A stretch of DNA of 8,377 bases, from the NCBI GenBank assembly GCA_937891565.1, contig CALAHA010000015.1, positions 1 to 8,377 of the forward strand, in the 5' to 3' direction. The translations under genes were made by a program, and so were the position numbers. Shown piece after piece: positions 1 to 6,723 of the stretch. Below the pieces are notes generated by a model. It worked only from the letters and a program-made list of their open reading frames with translations, had not been told where the DNA came from and searched no databases. This DNA is from an uncultured Ilumatobacter sp. (GTDB lineage: Bacteria; Actinomycetota; Acidimicrobiia; Acidimicrobiales; Ilumatobacteraceae). Positions within the stretch are counted from its first letter, which is position 1, and every line of letters begins with the position of its first letter.

Positions 1-1
1 C

Positions 2-130
2 TATGACCGCCTCGTTGACTGGGTCACCGAAACTGAGGGCAGCTTCGACGACTCGCTGCTCGCCAAGTTGTCGGTGCAAGAACTCCTTATCGGTCCGATC
101 TCCGACGCCGCCAACCACTGGCGCTCGTGA
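2..130 (+). CDS. C-terminal end of an unidentified protein (5' truncated)
   Basis: The window opens inside a reading frame that ends at a TGA at 128-130 and gives 42 residues, from YDRLVDWVTETEG to SDAANHWRS. It is a real coding tail rather than a shadow. It is in frame from the window edge, has actinobacterial codon choice, reads as a plausible helical acidic segment, and stops only 4 nt before the acpS start, as expected for operon neighbours. An overlapping open frame that starts at position 3 is simply the upstream extension of acpS. I do not recognise the family. The ending is not the conserved C-terminus of GlmS, which often precedes acpS in actinobacteria. No motif is visible in this short piece and I assign no function. 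Confidence 0.6.
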   Translation, partial: YDRLVDWVTETEGSFDDSLLAKLSVQELLIGPISDAANHWRS

Positions 131-134
131 CGCA

Positions 135-500
135 ATGATCGGCATTGGAATCGACGTCGTCGACATCGAGCGGTTTCGTATTTCTCTGCAGCGAACCCCT
201 TCGATGCGGACGCGGCTCTTCACGCCGAGCGAATTGGCCTATGTCGAACCACAGGTCGACCCAGTCCCTTCTCTGGCCGCACGGTTCGCTGCACGCGAAG
301 CTGTGATGAAGTCCTTAGGTCTTGGCCTCGGCGCCTTCGGATTCCACGAGGTGTGGGTTGAGCGCGCCGAATCGGGGATGCCGAGCCTGGCGTTCGCTGG
401 CCGCGCTGCCGAACTGTCCGCCAAAGCAGGCGTCACCACCTGGCACTTAAGCCTGACGCACAGCGATCTGGTTGCCGCTGCCTACGTTGTGTGTGAGTAG
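135..500 (+). CDS. acpS: Holo-[acyl-carrier-protein] synthase
   Basis: AcpS transfers 4'-phosphopantetheine from CoA to the active serine of acyl carrier protein in the cytoplasm, making holo-ACP for fatty acid synthesis. The product is 121 aa, the usual size for the family. Family signatures are visible in order: MIGIGIDVVDIERF at the N-terminus with the Mg-binding Asp7, FAAREAVMKSLG with the second metal ligand Glu55 and the CoA-contacting Lys59, and the C-terminal SLTHSD (residues 106-111) that matches the family S-x-S/T-H-E/S block. Arg54 replaces the Lys usually found in the KEA triplet, a conservative change. The frame is open further upstream to position 3, but homology begins exactly at the ATG at 135, so that start is chosen. 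It lies 4 nt after the preceding stop, suggesting co-transcription. No clear Shine-Dalgarno is seen. Confidence 0.95.
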   Translation: MIGIGIDVVDIERFRISLQRTPSMRTRLFTPSELAYVEPQVDPVPSLAARFAAREAVMKSLGLGLGAFGFHEVWVERAESGMPSLAFAGRAAELSAKAGVTTWHLSLTHSDLVAAAYVVCE

Positions 501-530
501 TTGTGTGAGGAGCTCCTTCGTCGCTCCTTT

Positions 531-543
531 GCGGCTGCGCCGC
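531..543. repeat. Small GC hairpin downstream of acpS
   Basis: This is a perfect 5-bp stem, GCGGC (531-535) against GCCGC (539-543), with a TGC loop. It lies 31 nt after the acpS stop. There is no T-tract after it, so it is not a canonical intrinsic terminator. It belongs to a gap of GC-rich palindromic fragments rather than standing alone; a second one, TCAGGC (572-577) against GCCTGA (583-588), lies 29 nt further on. Confidence 0.35.
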
Positions 544-578
544 TCACCTCCTGCGTCGGTGCACACAAGTCTCAGGCC

Positions 579-655
579 TGCGGCCTGACTCGCTCACGCT
601 CGGGGGGACGGAGATGCTGCGGCATGACTCGCTCACGCTCGGGGGACGGAGATGC
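579..655. repeat. 39-bp tandem direct repeat, two copies
   Basis: Two abutting copies occupy 579-617 (39 bp) and 618-655 (38 bp). They differ only by one substitution (C585 versus A624) and by one G in a G-run (six versus five G). Each copy contains GACTCGCTCACGCTC, then the G-run, then ACGGAGATGC. The upstream flank carries the short inverted repeat TCAGGC (572-577) / GCCTGA (583-588) that runs into copy 1. An ATGC/GCAT pairing (614-617 with 622-625) spans the copy junction. The repeat sits between acpS and the acyl-CoA ligase and encodes no plausible protein in any frame. On the minus strand it produces a repeated PSVSES-like peptide that I treat as an artefact. It could be a REP-like intergenic element or a simple local duplication; with only two copies in view I cannot tell. 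Confidence 0.85.
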
Positions 656-708
656 CCACCAACCCGTTGGATTCGTGACTGGGTCCGGGTGACTGCGATG
701 ATCAGCGC

Positions 709-2442
709 ATGCTGATGGAGTTTCAAGAAGCGTGGGAAGAACTGACAGCGCCGGGTGCGCAGTTTGCGATGAAAGAGATTGAGGTGCGGGGGATCCCGAT
801 GCGGATCTTCGAGTCGGCGCCACCGTCGATGCGGTTCGTGTGGGAACTCGCAGGTGGCTACGCCGACCGTGACTACGTCGTATTTGAAGATGAGCGGTTC
901 ACGTACGCAGAGGCTGACGCGATCATCAAGTCGCTGGCGCACCACCTACGTGAAGAACACGGTGTCGGGAGCGGCGATCGCGTCGCGGTAGCGATGCGCA
1001 ACTATCCCGAGTGGGTCTTCAGCTACTGGGCAATCATTTCCCTCGGCGCCGCGTGCGTCGGCATGAATGCCTGGTGGACTTCTGACGAGATGAAGTACGG
1101 CCTGGCCGATTCGAATCCCAAGGTGTTGATTGCCGACAGCGAACGGATCGAGCGCGTTGGACCGGTGCTCGATGAGCTTCGCGAAACGAATCCGCTGCGC
1201 GTGATCGCCGTTCGGACGCCGGCTGACGGCAACGTCGAACTGCCCGAGGGCGCAGTGCATTGGGAAGACGTCGTCGACCCATCGTCCGCGCCCGCGACCC
1301 TGCCCGAGGCCGATATCGACCCCGACGACGATGCGTGCATTTTTTACACCTCCGGCACGACAGGCGCTCCTAAGGGCGCGCAGTTGACACACCGCGGGTC
1401 GATCCACAACCTGCTTAACCTCGCCTTCATGACCGGTGTTGCCGGGCTCGCCGGCGCAAAGGCTGCAGCCGCCGCCGGCAGCGAACCCCCTGCGCCTGCT
1501 GACCCCGAGAAGCAGAACGTCTTCATGGCACCGACGCCGCTGTTTCACGTCACAGCGAACAATTGCCTGCTGCACCCAGCCACAATTTCGGGCTCGAAGA
1601 TCGTCCTCACCTACAAGTGGGATGCGGCGCGGGCGCTCGAACTGATCGAGCGCGAGGGGGTCACCAACTTCTCGGGCGTGCCGACGATGACCCGCGAGAT
1701 GCTCATGCACCCCGACTGGCAAACCCGCGACACGTCAACGCTTGTCGGGCTCGGTGGCGGTGGCGCACCGTTGCAACCAGACCTCGTCGAGAAGATCGAC
1801 AAGTCGCAATCGGGAACCTCTCCGAGCACGGGCTACGGCCTCACTGAAACGCACGGCATCGTCACGGCCAACTCTGGAGCGCTCTACGTTGCTAAGCCAG
1901 CGTCGTGCGGCCGTATTGTTCCGACACTCGACGCCAAGCTGATCGACGAGGCCGGAAACGACGTTGCGAATAGCGGTGTCGGTGAACTCTGCGTGCGCGG
2001 CGCTGTCGTGATCAAGGGTTACTTGAACCGCGAAGAATCCACAGCCGAAGCAATTCAAGACGGCTGGTTCCGTACTGGTGACATTGCCACAATCGACGAG
2101 GACGGCTATGTGTTCATCGTCGATCGTGCCAAAGACATGGTGCTCCGCGGCGGAGAGAACATCTACTGCTCCGAAGTGGAAACAGCGATCTACCAGCATG
2201 AGGCCATTGCTGAAGCCGCCGTGTTCGGTGTGCCCGACGATCGCCTCGGCGAGATCGTCGGTGTCGCCATCGTTCTCGCGCCTGGTGCGTCACTTGACGA
2301 TGTTGGCCTCCGCGAGTTCCTTGCGCCGACGCTCGCCAAGTTCAAAATCCCCGAGCGCATGTGGTTTCTTGGTGAGCCGCTGCCGCGCAACGCCAACGGC
2401 AAGTTCTTGAAGCGCGAGCTGCGCGAATCACTGACCGCATAG
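709..2442 (+). CDS. Acyl-CoA ligase (AMP-forming, FadD-like, ANL superfamily)
   Basis: This 577-aa enzyme activates a carboxylic acid, probably a fatty acid, with ATP to an acyl-adenylate and then to acyl-CoA. The core motifs of the ANL superfamily are all present. They are the phosphate-binding loop YTSGTTGAPKGA from residue 213, GYGLTETH (375-382), WFRTGD (453-458) with the ribose-binding Asp458, the hinge region RAKDMVLRGGENIY from residue 473, and PRNANGKFLKREL near the end with the adenylation Lys565. No key residue is missing. An Ala/Pro-rich insert lies at about residues 244-270, between the P-loop helix and the TPLFH motif. The exact acyl substrate cannot be read from the sequence. 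The ATG at 709 is used; an ATG two codons later (715) is an alternative, and no good Shine-Dalgarno precedes either. The gene follows a 208-nt gap, so it may begin its own transcript, and it continues into nnr after 9 nt. Confidence 0.92.
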   Translation: MLMEFQEAWEELTAPGAQFAMKEIEVRGIPMRIFESAPPSMRFVWELAGGYADRDYVVFEDERFTYAEADAIIKSLAHHLREEHGVGSGDRVAVAMRNYPEWVFSYWAIISLGAACVGMNAWWTSDEMKYGLADSNPKVLIADSERIERVGPVLDELRETNPLRVIAVRTPADGNVELPEGAVHWEDVVDPSSAPATLPEADIDPDDDACIFYTSGTTGAPKGAQLTHRGSIHNLLNLAFMTGVAGLAGAKAAAAAGSEPPAPADPEKQNVFMAPTPLFHVTANNCLLHPATISGSKIVLTYKWDAARALELIEREGVTNFSGVPTMTREMLMHPDWQTRDTSTLVGLGGGGAPLQPDLVEKIDKSQSGTSPSTGYGLTETHGIVTANSGALYVAKPASCGRIVPTLDAKLIDEAGNDVANSGVGELCVRGAVVIKGYLNREESTAEAIQDGWFRTGDIATIDEDGYVFIVDRAKDMVLRGGENIYCSEVETAIYQHEAIAEAAVFGVPDDRLGEIVGVAIVLAPGASLDDVGLREFLAPTLAKFKIPERMWFLGEPLPRNANGKFLKRELRESLTA

Positions 2443-2451
2443 GTTGCAGTA

Positions 2452-3807
2452 ATGCTCCCGGTGCTGACGCCCAGCCAGATGGCGGCAGCCGACGCCGCGG
2501 CACCTGAACCGATCGACGAACTGATCGATCGAGCAGGTCGCGCTGTCGCCCGGACCGCCCTGAACATGTTGGGCGGGAGCTACGGCCGAGTGGTCGTGGT
2601 GATCGCCGGTAAGGGCAACAACGGTGCCGACGGGCGCGTCGCTGCGGCAGTACTTCGTCGCCGTGGCGTACAGGTGAAAATAGTTGACGCTGCCGCGCTG
2701 CCAGCCACTCTGCCCTCGGCTGGCCTCGTCATCGACGCGGCCTACGGAACGGGCTTTCGCGGCGAGTGGTTGGCGCCTGATGTTGGAACAACGCTGGTAC
2801 TCGCCGTTGACGTGCCGAGTGGCGTCGACGCCCTCACGGGCGTGGCTTCGGGCCATGTGCTTCGCGCTGATTGCACCGTCACGTTCCAGGCAATGAAGCC
2901 GGGTCTGCTCTTCGGTGACGGCGCCTTGCTGGCCGGGCGCATCGAGGTTGCCGATATCGGTCTGGAACTCCCCGTGGTTGACCAACATCTCCTGGGTGCT
3001 GCTGACGTCATGGCCTGGTGGCCTCGGCGTGCGACCGATGCCCACAAGTGGCGCGGCGCTGTTCGTGTGATCGGTGGCAGCGAAGGAATGATCGGCGCAG
3101 CACGGTTGTGTGCCGAGGCTGCTGCTCGTGGAGGAGCGGGCTTGGTCAAGCTGTCGGTCCCCGGGCAGTCGATTGAGACTCGGTCTGAGATCGTCCAACA
3201 CGAAGTGTCGAATGCTGGATGGGCCGCTGAGGTGCTCGCCGATATCGATCGATTCGGTGCCCTTGCGATCGGCCCGGGGCTCGGGCGTGGCAAGCAGACA
3301 ATGGCAGCAGTACTCGAGACGATCAGTGCGGCTCCGGTTCCCATAGTGATCGATGGTGACGGGCTGTTTGCTTTGATGAGCGATGATCGATCGCTGAGCG
3401 CTGTCTTGAGTCGTCGAAGGGCGCCAACCGTGTTGACTCCGCACGATGGTGAGTTTCGGACGCTGACCGGTGCGCTGCCCGGAAATGATCGGGTGTTGGC
3501 GGCCCGATCGCTTGCTGCCGACACCCGATGCACGGTCCTCCTGAAGGGGCCGACCACGGTTGTGGCCGCTTCTGACGGTGAGGTGCTCTTGGTTGACCGC
3601 GGCGACGAACGCCTTGCTACGGCAGGGACCGGCGATGTACTGACCGGGCTCGTTGCCGTCGGGCTTGCTGCAGGCCTGTCCGGGCTACACGCTGCAGCTG
3701 CTGCGGCATGGGTTCACGCCGACGCTGCGTGTCGGTGCCCGTCGGCAGGACTGTTGGCCGGAGATCTTGTCGAGGTGCTTCCTGCGGTGCTGACTGGCCT
3801 ACGGTAA
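2452..3807 (+). CDS. nnr: Bifunctional NAD(P)H-hydrate epimerase / ADP- or ATP-dependent NAD(P)H-hydrate dehydratase
   Basis: Nnr repairs NADHX and NADPHX, the damaged hydrated forms of NAD(P)H. The N-terminal YjeF_N domain interconverts the R and S epimers and the C-terminal domain dehydrates the S form using a nucleotide. The epimerase half (about residues 1-175) shows GKGNNGADG (53-61), IDAAYGTGFRG and VDVPSGVD. The dehydratase half (about 190-451) shows GGSEGMIGAA, RGGAGLVKLS, IGPGLGRG, VIDGDGL, LTPHDGEF, LLKGPTTVV and TAGTGDVLTG, with the catalytic Asp at 395. At 451 aa it is shorter than many bacterial homologues. The missing length is mainly in the epimerase domain between VKIVDAA and VIDAAYGTG. 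GADG replaces the commoner GGDG, with the Asp kept. The start lies 9 nt after the ligase stop and no strong ribosome site is visible. The next gene, alr, begins about 10 nt downstream, as in other actinobacterial nnr-alr clusters. Confidence 0.95.
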   Translation: MLPVLTPSQMAAADAAAPEPIDELIDRAGRAVARTALNMLGGSYGRVVVVIAGKGNNGADGRVAAAVLRRRGVQVKIVDAAALPATLPSAGLVIDAAYGTGFRGEWLAPDVGTTLVLAVDVPSGVDALTGVASGHVLRADCTVTFQAMKPGLLFGDGALLAGRIEVADIGLELPVVDQHLLGAADVMAWWPRRATDAHKWRGAVRVIGGSEGMIGAARLCAEAAARGGAGLVKLSVPGQSIETRSEIVQHEVSNAGWAAEVLADIDRFGALAIGPGLGRGKQTMAAVLETISAAPVPIVIDGDGLFALMSDDRSLSAVLSRRRAPTVLTPHDGEFRTLTGALPGNDRVLAARSLAADTRCTVLLKGPTTVVAASDGEVLLVDRGDERLATAGTGDVLTGLVAVGLAAGLSGLHAAAAAAWVHADAACRCPSAGLLAGDLVEVLPAVLTGLR

Positions 3808-3816
3808 GCAGTGCAT

Positions 3817-4968
3817 ATGAATGAAATGCGGAACGAAATGCGGTGGGCCTGGGCCGAGATCGATCTCGACGCGATCCAGCACAACATCGCGCACCTCCGT
3901 GCGGTTGTTGCACCGGCCGCCGTGTGGGCCGTGGTCAAAGCAGACGGGTACGGTCATGGCGCCATTGACGTTGCCCGAGCTGCCATTGCAGCGGGCGCTG
4001 AGGGCCTGTGCGTTGCCCTGGTCAGTGAGGGGATAGCGCTTCGTCGGGCCGGCATCGATGATCCGATTCTCATTCTCAGCGAGCAGCCTCCCGAGAGTGC
4101 AAGCGAAATTGTTGAGTACCGCCTCACTCCCACCGTCTACACGCGGCCGTTCCTTGACGCACTCGTTGCTGCAGGCCCGACCAGTTTGCCGGTTCATATG
4201 AAAATTGACACTGGCATGCAGCGGGTCGGAGCCCACCCGCATGCAGCGAGCGCGCTCGCTGCATCTATTGCTGAACGGGCGCCGGCAATTCGACTCGCCG
4301 GGGTGTACAGCCACCTTGCGGTCGCCGACGATCCTGAAGATGAGTTCACGGCGCGTCAGGTCAAGCGGTTCGACGGAGCGCTGGTAAGCATCGTCGAGGT
4401 CGTTGGAGCAGTCCCCCTGGTACACCTCGCCAATTCGGCCGGAGCGCTCGCGCACCCTGCGACGCGTCGTTCGATGGTTCGCGTCGGCATCGCAATGTAC
4501 GGGATTTCACCCGGCCACGCGGTCGACGACTTGTCGAGCGAACTCCGCCCGGCCCTCTCGCTGCGCGCCCGCGTCTCGTACGTAAAGATGGCGCGGGCTG
4601 GCAGCCGGATCTCCTATGGCCGGATCTATAAGTTCGAGCGCGACAGCAACGTGGCGACGGTGCCGATTGGCTACGCCGACGGTGTGCCGCGTCGACTGTC
4701 GACCAACGGCGGCGAAGTCCTCATCGGTGGACGGCGCCGCGCGATCGTTGGACGAGTCACGATGGACCAGATCATGGTCGACTGTGGTGACGACGAGGTC
4801 CGGATTGGCGACGATGTCGTCTTGCTTGGCTCTCAAGATGGGCCCGATGGCGTCCAGACGATTCGTGCCGAAGACTGGGCCGACCAGCTCGACACCATCG
4901 GTTACGAGATCGTGTGTGGTATCTCGGCGCGCGTGCCGCGCTTCTCGCGCCGTAGCATCGAAGACTGA
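3817..4968 (+). CDS. alr: Alanine racemase
   Basis: This PLP-dependent enzyme converts L-Ala to D-Ala for peptidoglycan precursors. From the ATG at 3817 it has 383 aa, normal for the family. The PLP-binding lysine is Lys41 in VVKADGYGHG, inside the N-terminal TIM-barrel domain that opens with WAEIDLDAIQHN. HMKIDTGMQRVG and VGIAMYG follow. The second catalytic base is Tyr267 in ISYGRIY, then VPIGYADG and VTMDQIMVDCG near the C-terminus. All catalytic residues are intact. The start is uncertain: a GTG at 3811 and ATGs at 3826 and 3838 are in frame, and homology begins only at about the third ATG (RWAWAEIDLD). None has a convincing Shine-Dalgarno. The gene follows nnr by 9 nt and its TGA overlaps the tsaE ATG by one base, so it heads the tightly coupled part of the operon. 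Confidence 0.95.
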   Translation: MNEMRNEMRWAWAEIDLDAIQHNIAHLRAVVAPAAVWAVVKADGYGHGAIDVARAAIAAGAEGLCVALVSEGIALRRAGIDDPILILSEQPPESASEIVEYRLTPTVYTRPFLDALVAAGPTSLPVHMKIDTGMQRVGAHPHAASALAASIAERAPAIRLAGVYSHLAVADDPEDEFTARQVKRFDGALVSIVEVVGAVPLVHLANSAGALAHPATRRSMVRVGIAMYGISPGHAVDDLSSELRPALSLRARVSYVKMARAGSRISYGRIYKFERDSNVATVPIGYADGVPRRLSTNGGEVLIGGRRRAIVGRVTMDQIMVDCGDDEVRIGDDVVLLGSQDGPDGVQTIRAEDWADQLDTIGYEIVCGISARVPRFSRRSIED

Positions 4969-5486
4969 TGTTGCACCTCCGAGCGGCCTCGATTAACGAT
5001 ACTCACGCCATTGCTGGGGCGATCGCCCAGCTGGTTCGCGCCGGCGACATCGTCGTGCTTGCCGGCGAAATGGGGGCGGGTAAGACTGCATTCGCACAGG
5101 GCTTTGGCGCGGCGTTCGACATCGACGAACCAATCACGTCGCCGACCTTCACACTCGTTCACAGCTATGACCTGCCAAGCCCAGCGCGGGGCATTCGCAC
5201 GATGCACCACGCTGACGTCTACCGGCTTGATCGGACCGCAGAACTGGCCGACCTCGCCCTGGGCGAACTCGCCGAATTTGGCGGCGTCGTTCTCGTCGAG
5301 TGGGGAGACGTCGTCGAAGCGACGTTTGGCGATCACCTCACGGTGATGCTCGACCAGGATCCCGATGACGAGGCCGACGAGTTGGCACTCGATCGGGCCC
5401 GGTTCATCGAGATTGCTGGCACCGGGGCATCATGGGCTGGCCGCTGGGACCGATTGAAGACGAGCCTGGAGCGCTTTGCATGTTGA
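4968..5486 (+). CDS. tsaE: tRNA t6A biosynthesis ATPase TsaE
   Basis: TsaE is the small P-loop ATPase that binds the TsaB-TsaD dimer and is needed for multiple rounds of threonylcarbamoyl transfer to A37 of tRNA. The product is 172 aa, a little longer than the usual 150-160. The Walker A motif is GEMGAGKT (residues 33-40). It is followed by the family blocks ITSPTFTLVHSYD (switch region), HHADVYRLD and VLVEWGDVVEA, all in the standard order. The extra length sits at the C-terminus, in an acidic stretch (DQDPDDEADE) followed by a Trp-rich tail. The ATG shares its A with the alr TGA stop (TGATG), so translation is probably coupled by re-initiation. The 3' end overlaps tsaB by 7 nt. Confidence 0.95.
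   Translation: MLHLRAASINDTHAIAGAIAQLVRAGDIVVLAGEMGAGKTAFAQGFGAAFDIDEPITSPTFTLVHSYDLPSPARGIRTMHHADVYRLDRTAELADLALGELAEFGGVVLVEWGDVVEATFGDHLTVMLDQDPDDEADELALDRARFIEIAGTGASWAGRWDRLKTSLERFAC
5468..5471 (+). promoter_or_regulatory. Ribosome binding site that fixes the tsaB start
   Basis: GGAG at 5468-5471 stands 8 nt before the ATG at 5480. It is one of the few recognisable Shine-Dalgarno sequences in the window. It supports the ATG at 5480 over the in-frame ATG at 5432, which would add 16 non-homologous residues inside tsaE. Confidence 0.6.
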
Positions 5487-6175
5487 TTCTCGGTATTGAA
5501 ACCGCCACCGAAAGAGTCAGCGTCTCCATCGGCGGCCACGAGGGCGTGATCGGCCTATTCGAAGTCACCAAAGGACGCCGTCACGCTGAGACGTTGGTGC
5601 CAGCGATTGATTTTGTCTGCAAGCAGGCCGGCATCGAACTCGCAGAGATCAGCGTGGTCGCTGTCGACGTCGGGCCAGGGTTGTTCACTGGCATGCGCGT
5701 CGGGTTGTCTGCCGCAAAGGCGATTGCTCAGGCATTGTCCGTGCCGATGATCGGCATTTCGTCGCTCGACCTCCTCGCGTTTCCTTGCCGCCATACCGAG
5801 CGGGTGGTTGTCCCGGTTATCGATGCGCGCAAGGGCGAAGTCTTCTACGCCATGTACCGGCAGGTGCCGGGCGGAATCCAACAGGTAGCGGAACCGGCTG
5901 TCGGCCCCGTCGAAGACCTTGTTGCAGATCTGATGGCGCGCAGTCAAGACGTCTTGGTCGTCGGCGACGGTGCCGTTCGATACCGCGAGGAGATCCTCGA
6001 GGGTTTCCACTGCGAGATGGGTGGCGACGCCCACCCGTCGGCCGGGCAACTTGTGCAGTTGGCGCATGCCCGCGCGCTACGCGAGGAGTGGGTGCAACCA
6101 CGCGACATTGAGCCCGTCTATTTGCGTGCACCTGATGCGAAGATCAATTGGGCGACTCGGGCGGCGCGCACATGA
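5480..6175 (+). CDS. tsaB: tRNA threonylcarbamoyladenosine biosynthesis protein TsaB
   Basis: TsaB is the non-catalytic ASKHA-fold partner that dimerises with TsaD and is recognised by TsaE in the t6A complex. The 231-aa product begins MLILGIETATERVSVSIG, the conserved first strand and turn of the fold. It then shows VGPGLFTGMRVGLSAAKA (the most diagnostic TsaB block), PMIGISSLDLLAF, VPVIDARKGEVFYAMY and a C-terminal EPVYLRAPDAK. An upstream in-frame ATG (5432) is rejected because homology and a GGAG site both point to 5480. It overlaps tsaE by 7 nt, and its TGA overlaps the rimI ATG in an ATGA arrangement (6172-6175). In actinobacteria, tsaB next to rimI and tsaD is the usual order. Confidence 0.95.
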   Translation: MLILGIETATERVSVSIGGHEGVIGLFEVTKGRRHAETLVPAIDFVCKQAGIELAEISVVAVDVGPGLFTGMRVGLSAAKAIAQALSVPMIGISSLDLLAFPCRHTERVVVPVIDARKGEVFYAMYRQVPGGIQQVAEPAVGPVEDLVADLMARSQDVLVVGDGAVRYREEILEGFHCEMGGDAHPSAGQLVQLAHARALREEWVQPRDIEPVYLRAPDAKINWATRAART

Positions 6176-6723
6176 GCGTGATCGAGCGGCTACTCCAGCG
6201 TGCGCCAGTTGATGGCAGAGGTCTGTCGATCACACCGATGCGCAAACGCGACCTCCGCCAGGGAATTATGGAGATCGAAGCGGCCGCTTACCCGGTCGGT
6301 TGGTCGCAAAGCGTGTTCGCCACCGAAATCGGACAGGTCGGCAAGGGCGACCGGCACTACGCCGTGGCTCGTCGTGACGGAATAATCGTTGGCTATGCAG
6401 GCCTGTGGTTTGCTGTCGACGAGGCGCACATCACCAACGTTGCGGTCGCACCGATGGCTCGGCGTCAAGGCGTGGGTCGGGCATTGATGTTGCACCTCGC
6501 CGAGACCGCAATCGCACATGGTTGCCTTGGTTGGACGCTCGAAGTCAGGGCAACCAGCGCTGGGGCGCAGGAGTTGTACCGCGAGTTCGGGTTCGACGCT
6601 GTAGGCGTCCGCCAGAAGTACTACGACAACGTCGAAGACGCCATCGTTATGTGGTGCCACGAAATGCAGAGCGACGTGTACTGCGCTCGGCTCGATCAGA
6701 TCCGCGAGGCCGCCCATGTCTGA
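6172..6723 (+). CDS. rimI: RimI-type GNAT N-alpha-acetyltransferase
   Basis: This is a GNAT-fold enzyme that transfers acetyl from acetyl-CoA to a protein N-terminus. In enterobacteria RimI modifies ribosomal protein S18 (bS18), and relatives encoded beside tsaB/tsaD are often broader. The target here is unknown. Seen in the 183 aa: YPVGWSQSVF (the substrate-loop region of RimI), ITNVAVAPMARRQGVGRAL with the acetyl-CoA pyrophosphate loop RQGVGR (98-103), LEVRATSAGAQELYREFGF with the conserved Tyr, and the family ending YYDNVEDAIVMW. Compared with the roughly 150-aa RimI proteins it has about 20 extra residues at each end. The 4-nt ATGA overlap with tsaB supports the 6172 start; a TTG at 6148 would extend it by 8 residues with no homology. 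Confidence 0.9.
   Translation: MSVIERLLQRAPVDGRGLSITPMRKRDLRQGIMEIEAAAYPVGWSQSVFATEIGQVGKGDRHYAVARRDGIIVGYAGLWFAVDEAHITNVAVAPMARRQGVGRALMLHLAETAIAHGCLGWTLEVRATSAGAQELYREFGFDAVGVRQKYYDNVEDAIVMWCHEMQSDVYCARLDQIREAAHV
6706..6709 (+). promoter_or_regulatory. Ribosome binding site for tsaD
   Basis: GAGG at 6706-6709 lies 6 nt upstream of the ATG at 6716, inside the last codons of rimI. It suggests that tsaD can initiate independently as well as by coupling. Confidence 0.45.

Noticed and set aside
579..655. CRISPR array
   Set aside because: The two repeat units abut with no spacer between them and no cas gene is present, so this is a tandem duplication.
501..692. Small + strand open frame directly after acpS
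   Set aside because: It translates the repeats and hairpins, has repeated RSRSG peptides and no ribosome site; it is not a plausible gene.
697..702. GATGAT as a -10 box for the acyl-CoA ligase
   Set aside because: It is a partial match 6 nt before the ATG and could indicate a leaderless start, but no -35 at proper spacing is present and the match is too weak to list.
544..945. Minus-strand open frame of 133 codons across the gap and the start of the acyl-CoA ligase
   Set aside because: It overlaps the well-supported ligase, and its C-terminal part is a translation of the tandem repeat giving duplicated PSVSES-like peptides. No family motif is present.
2428..3444. Minus-strand open frame of 338 codons opposite nnr
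   Set aside because: It is a long GC-rich shadow. The + strand frame carries all conserved Nnr motifs, and the antisense product has no recognisable domain and an implausible His/Arg/Ser-rich composition.
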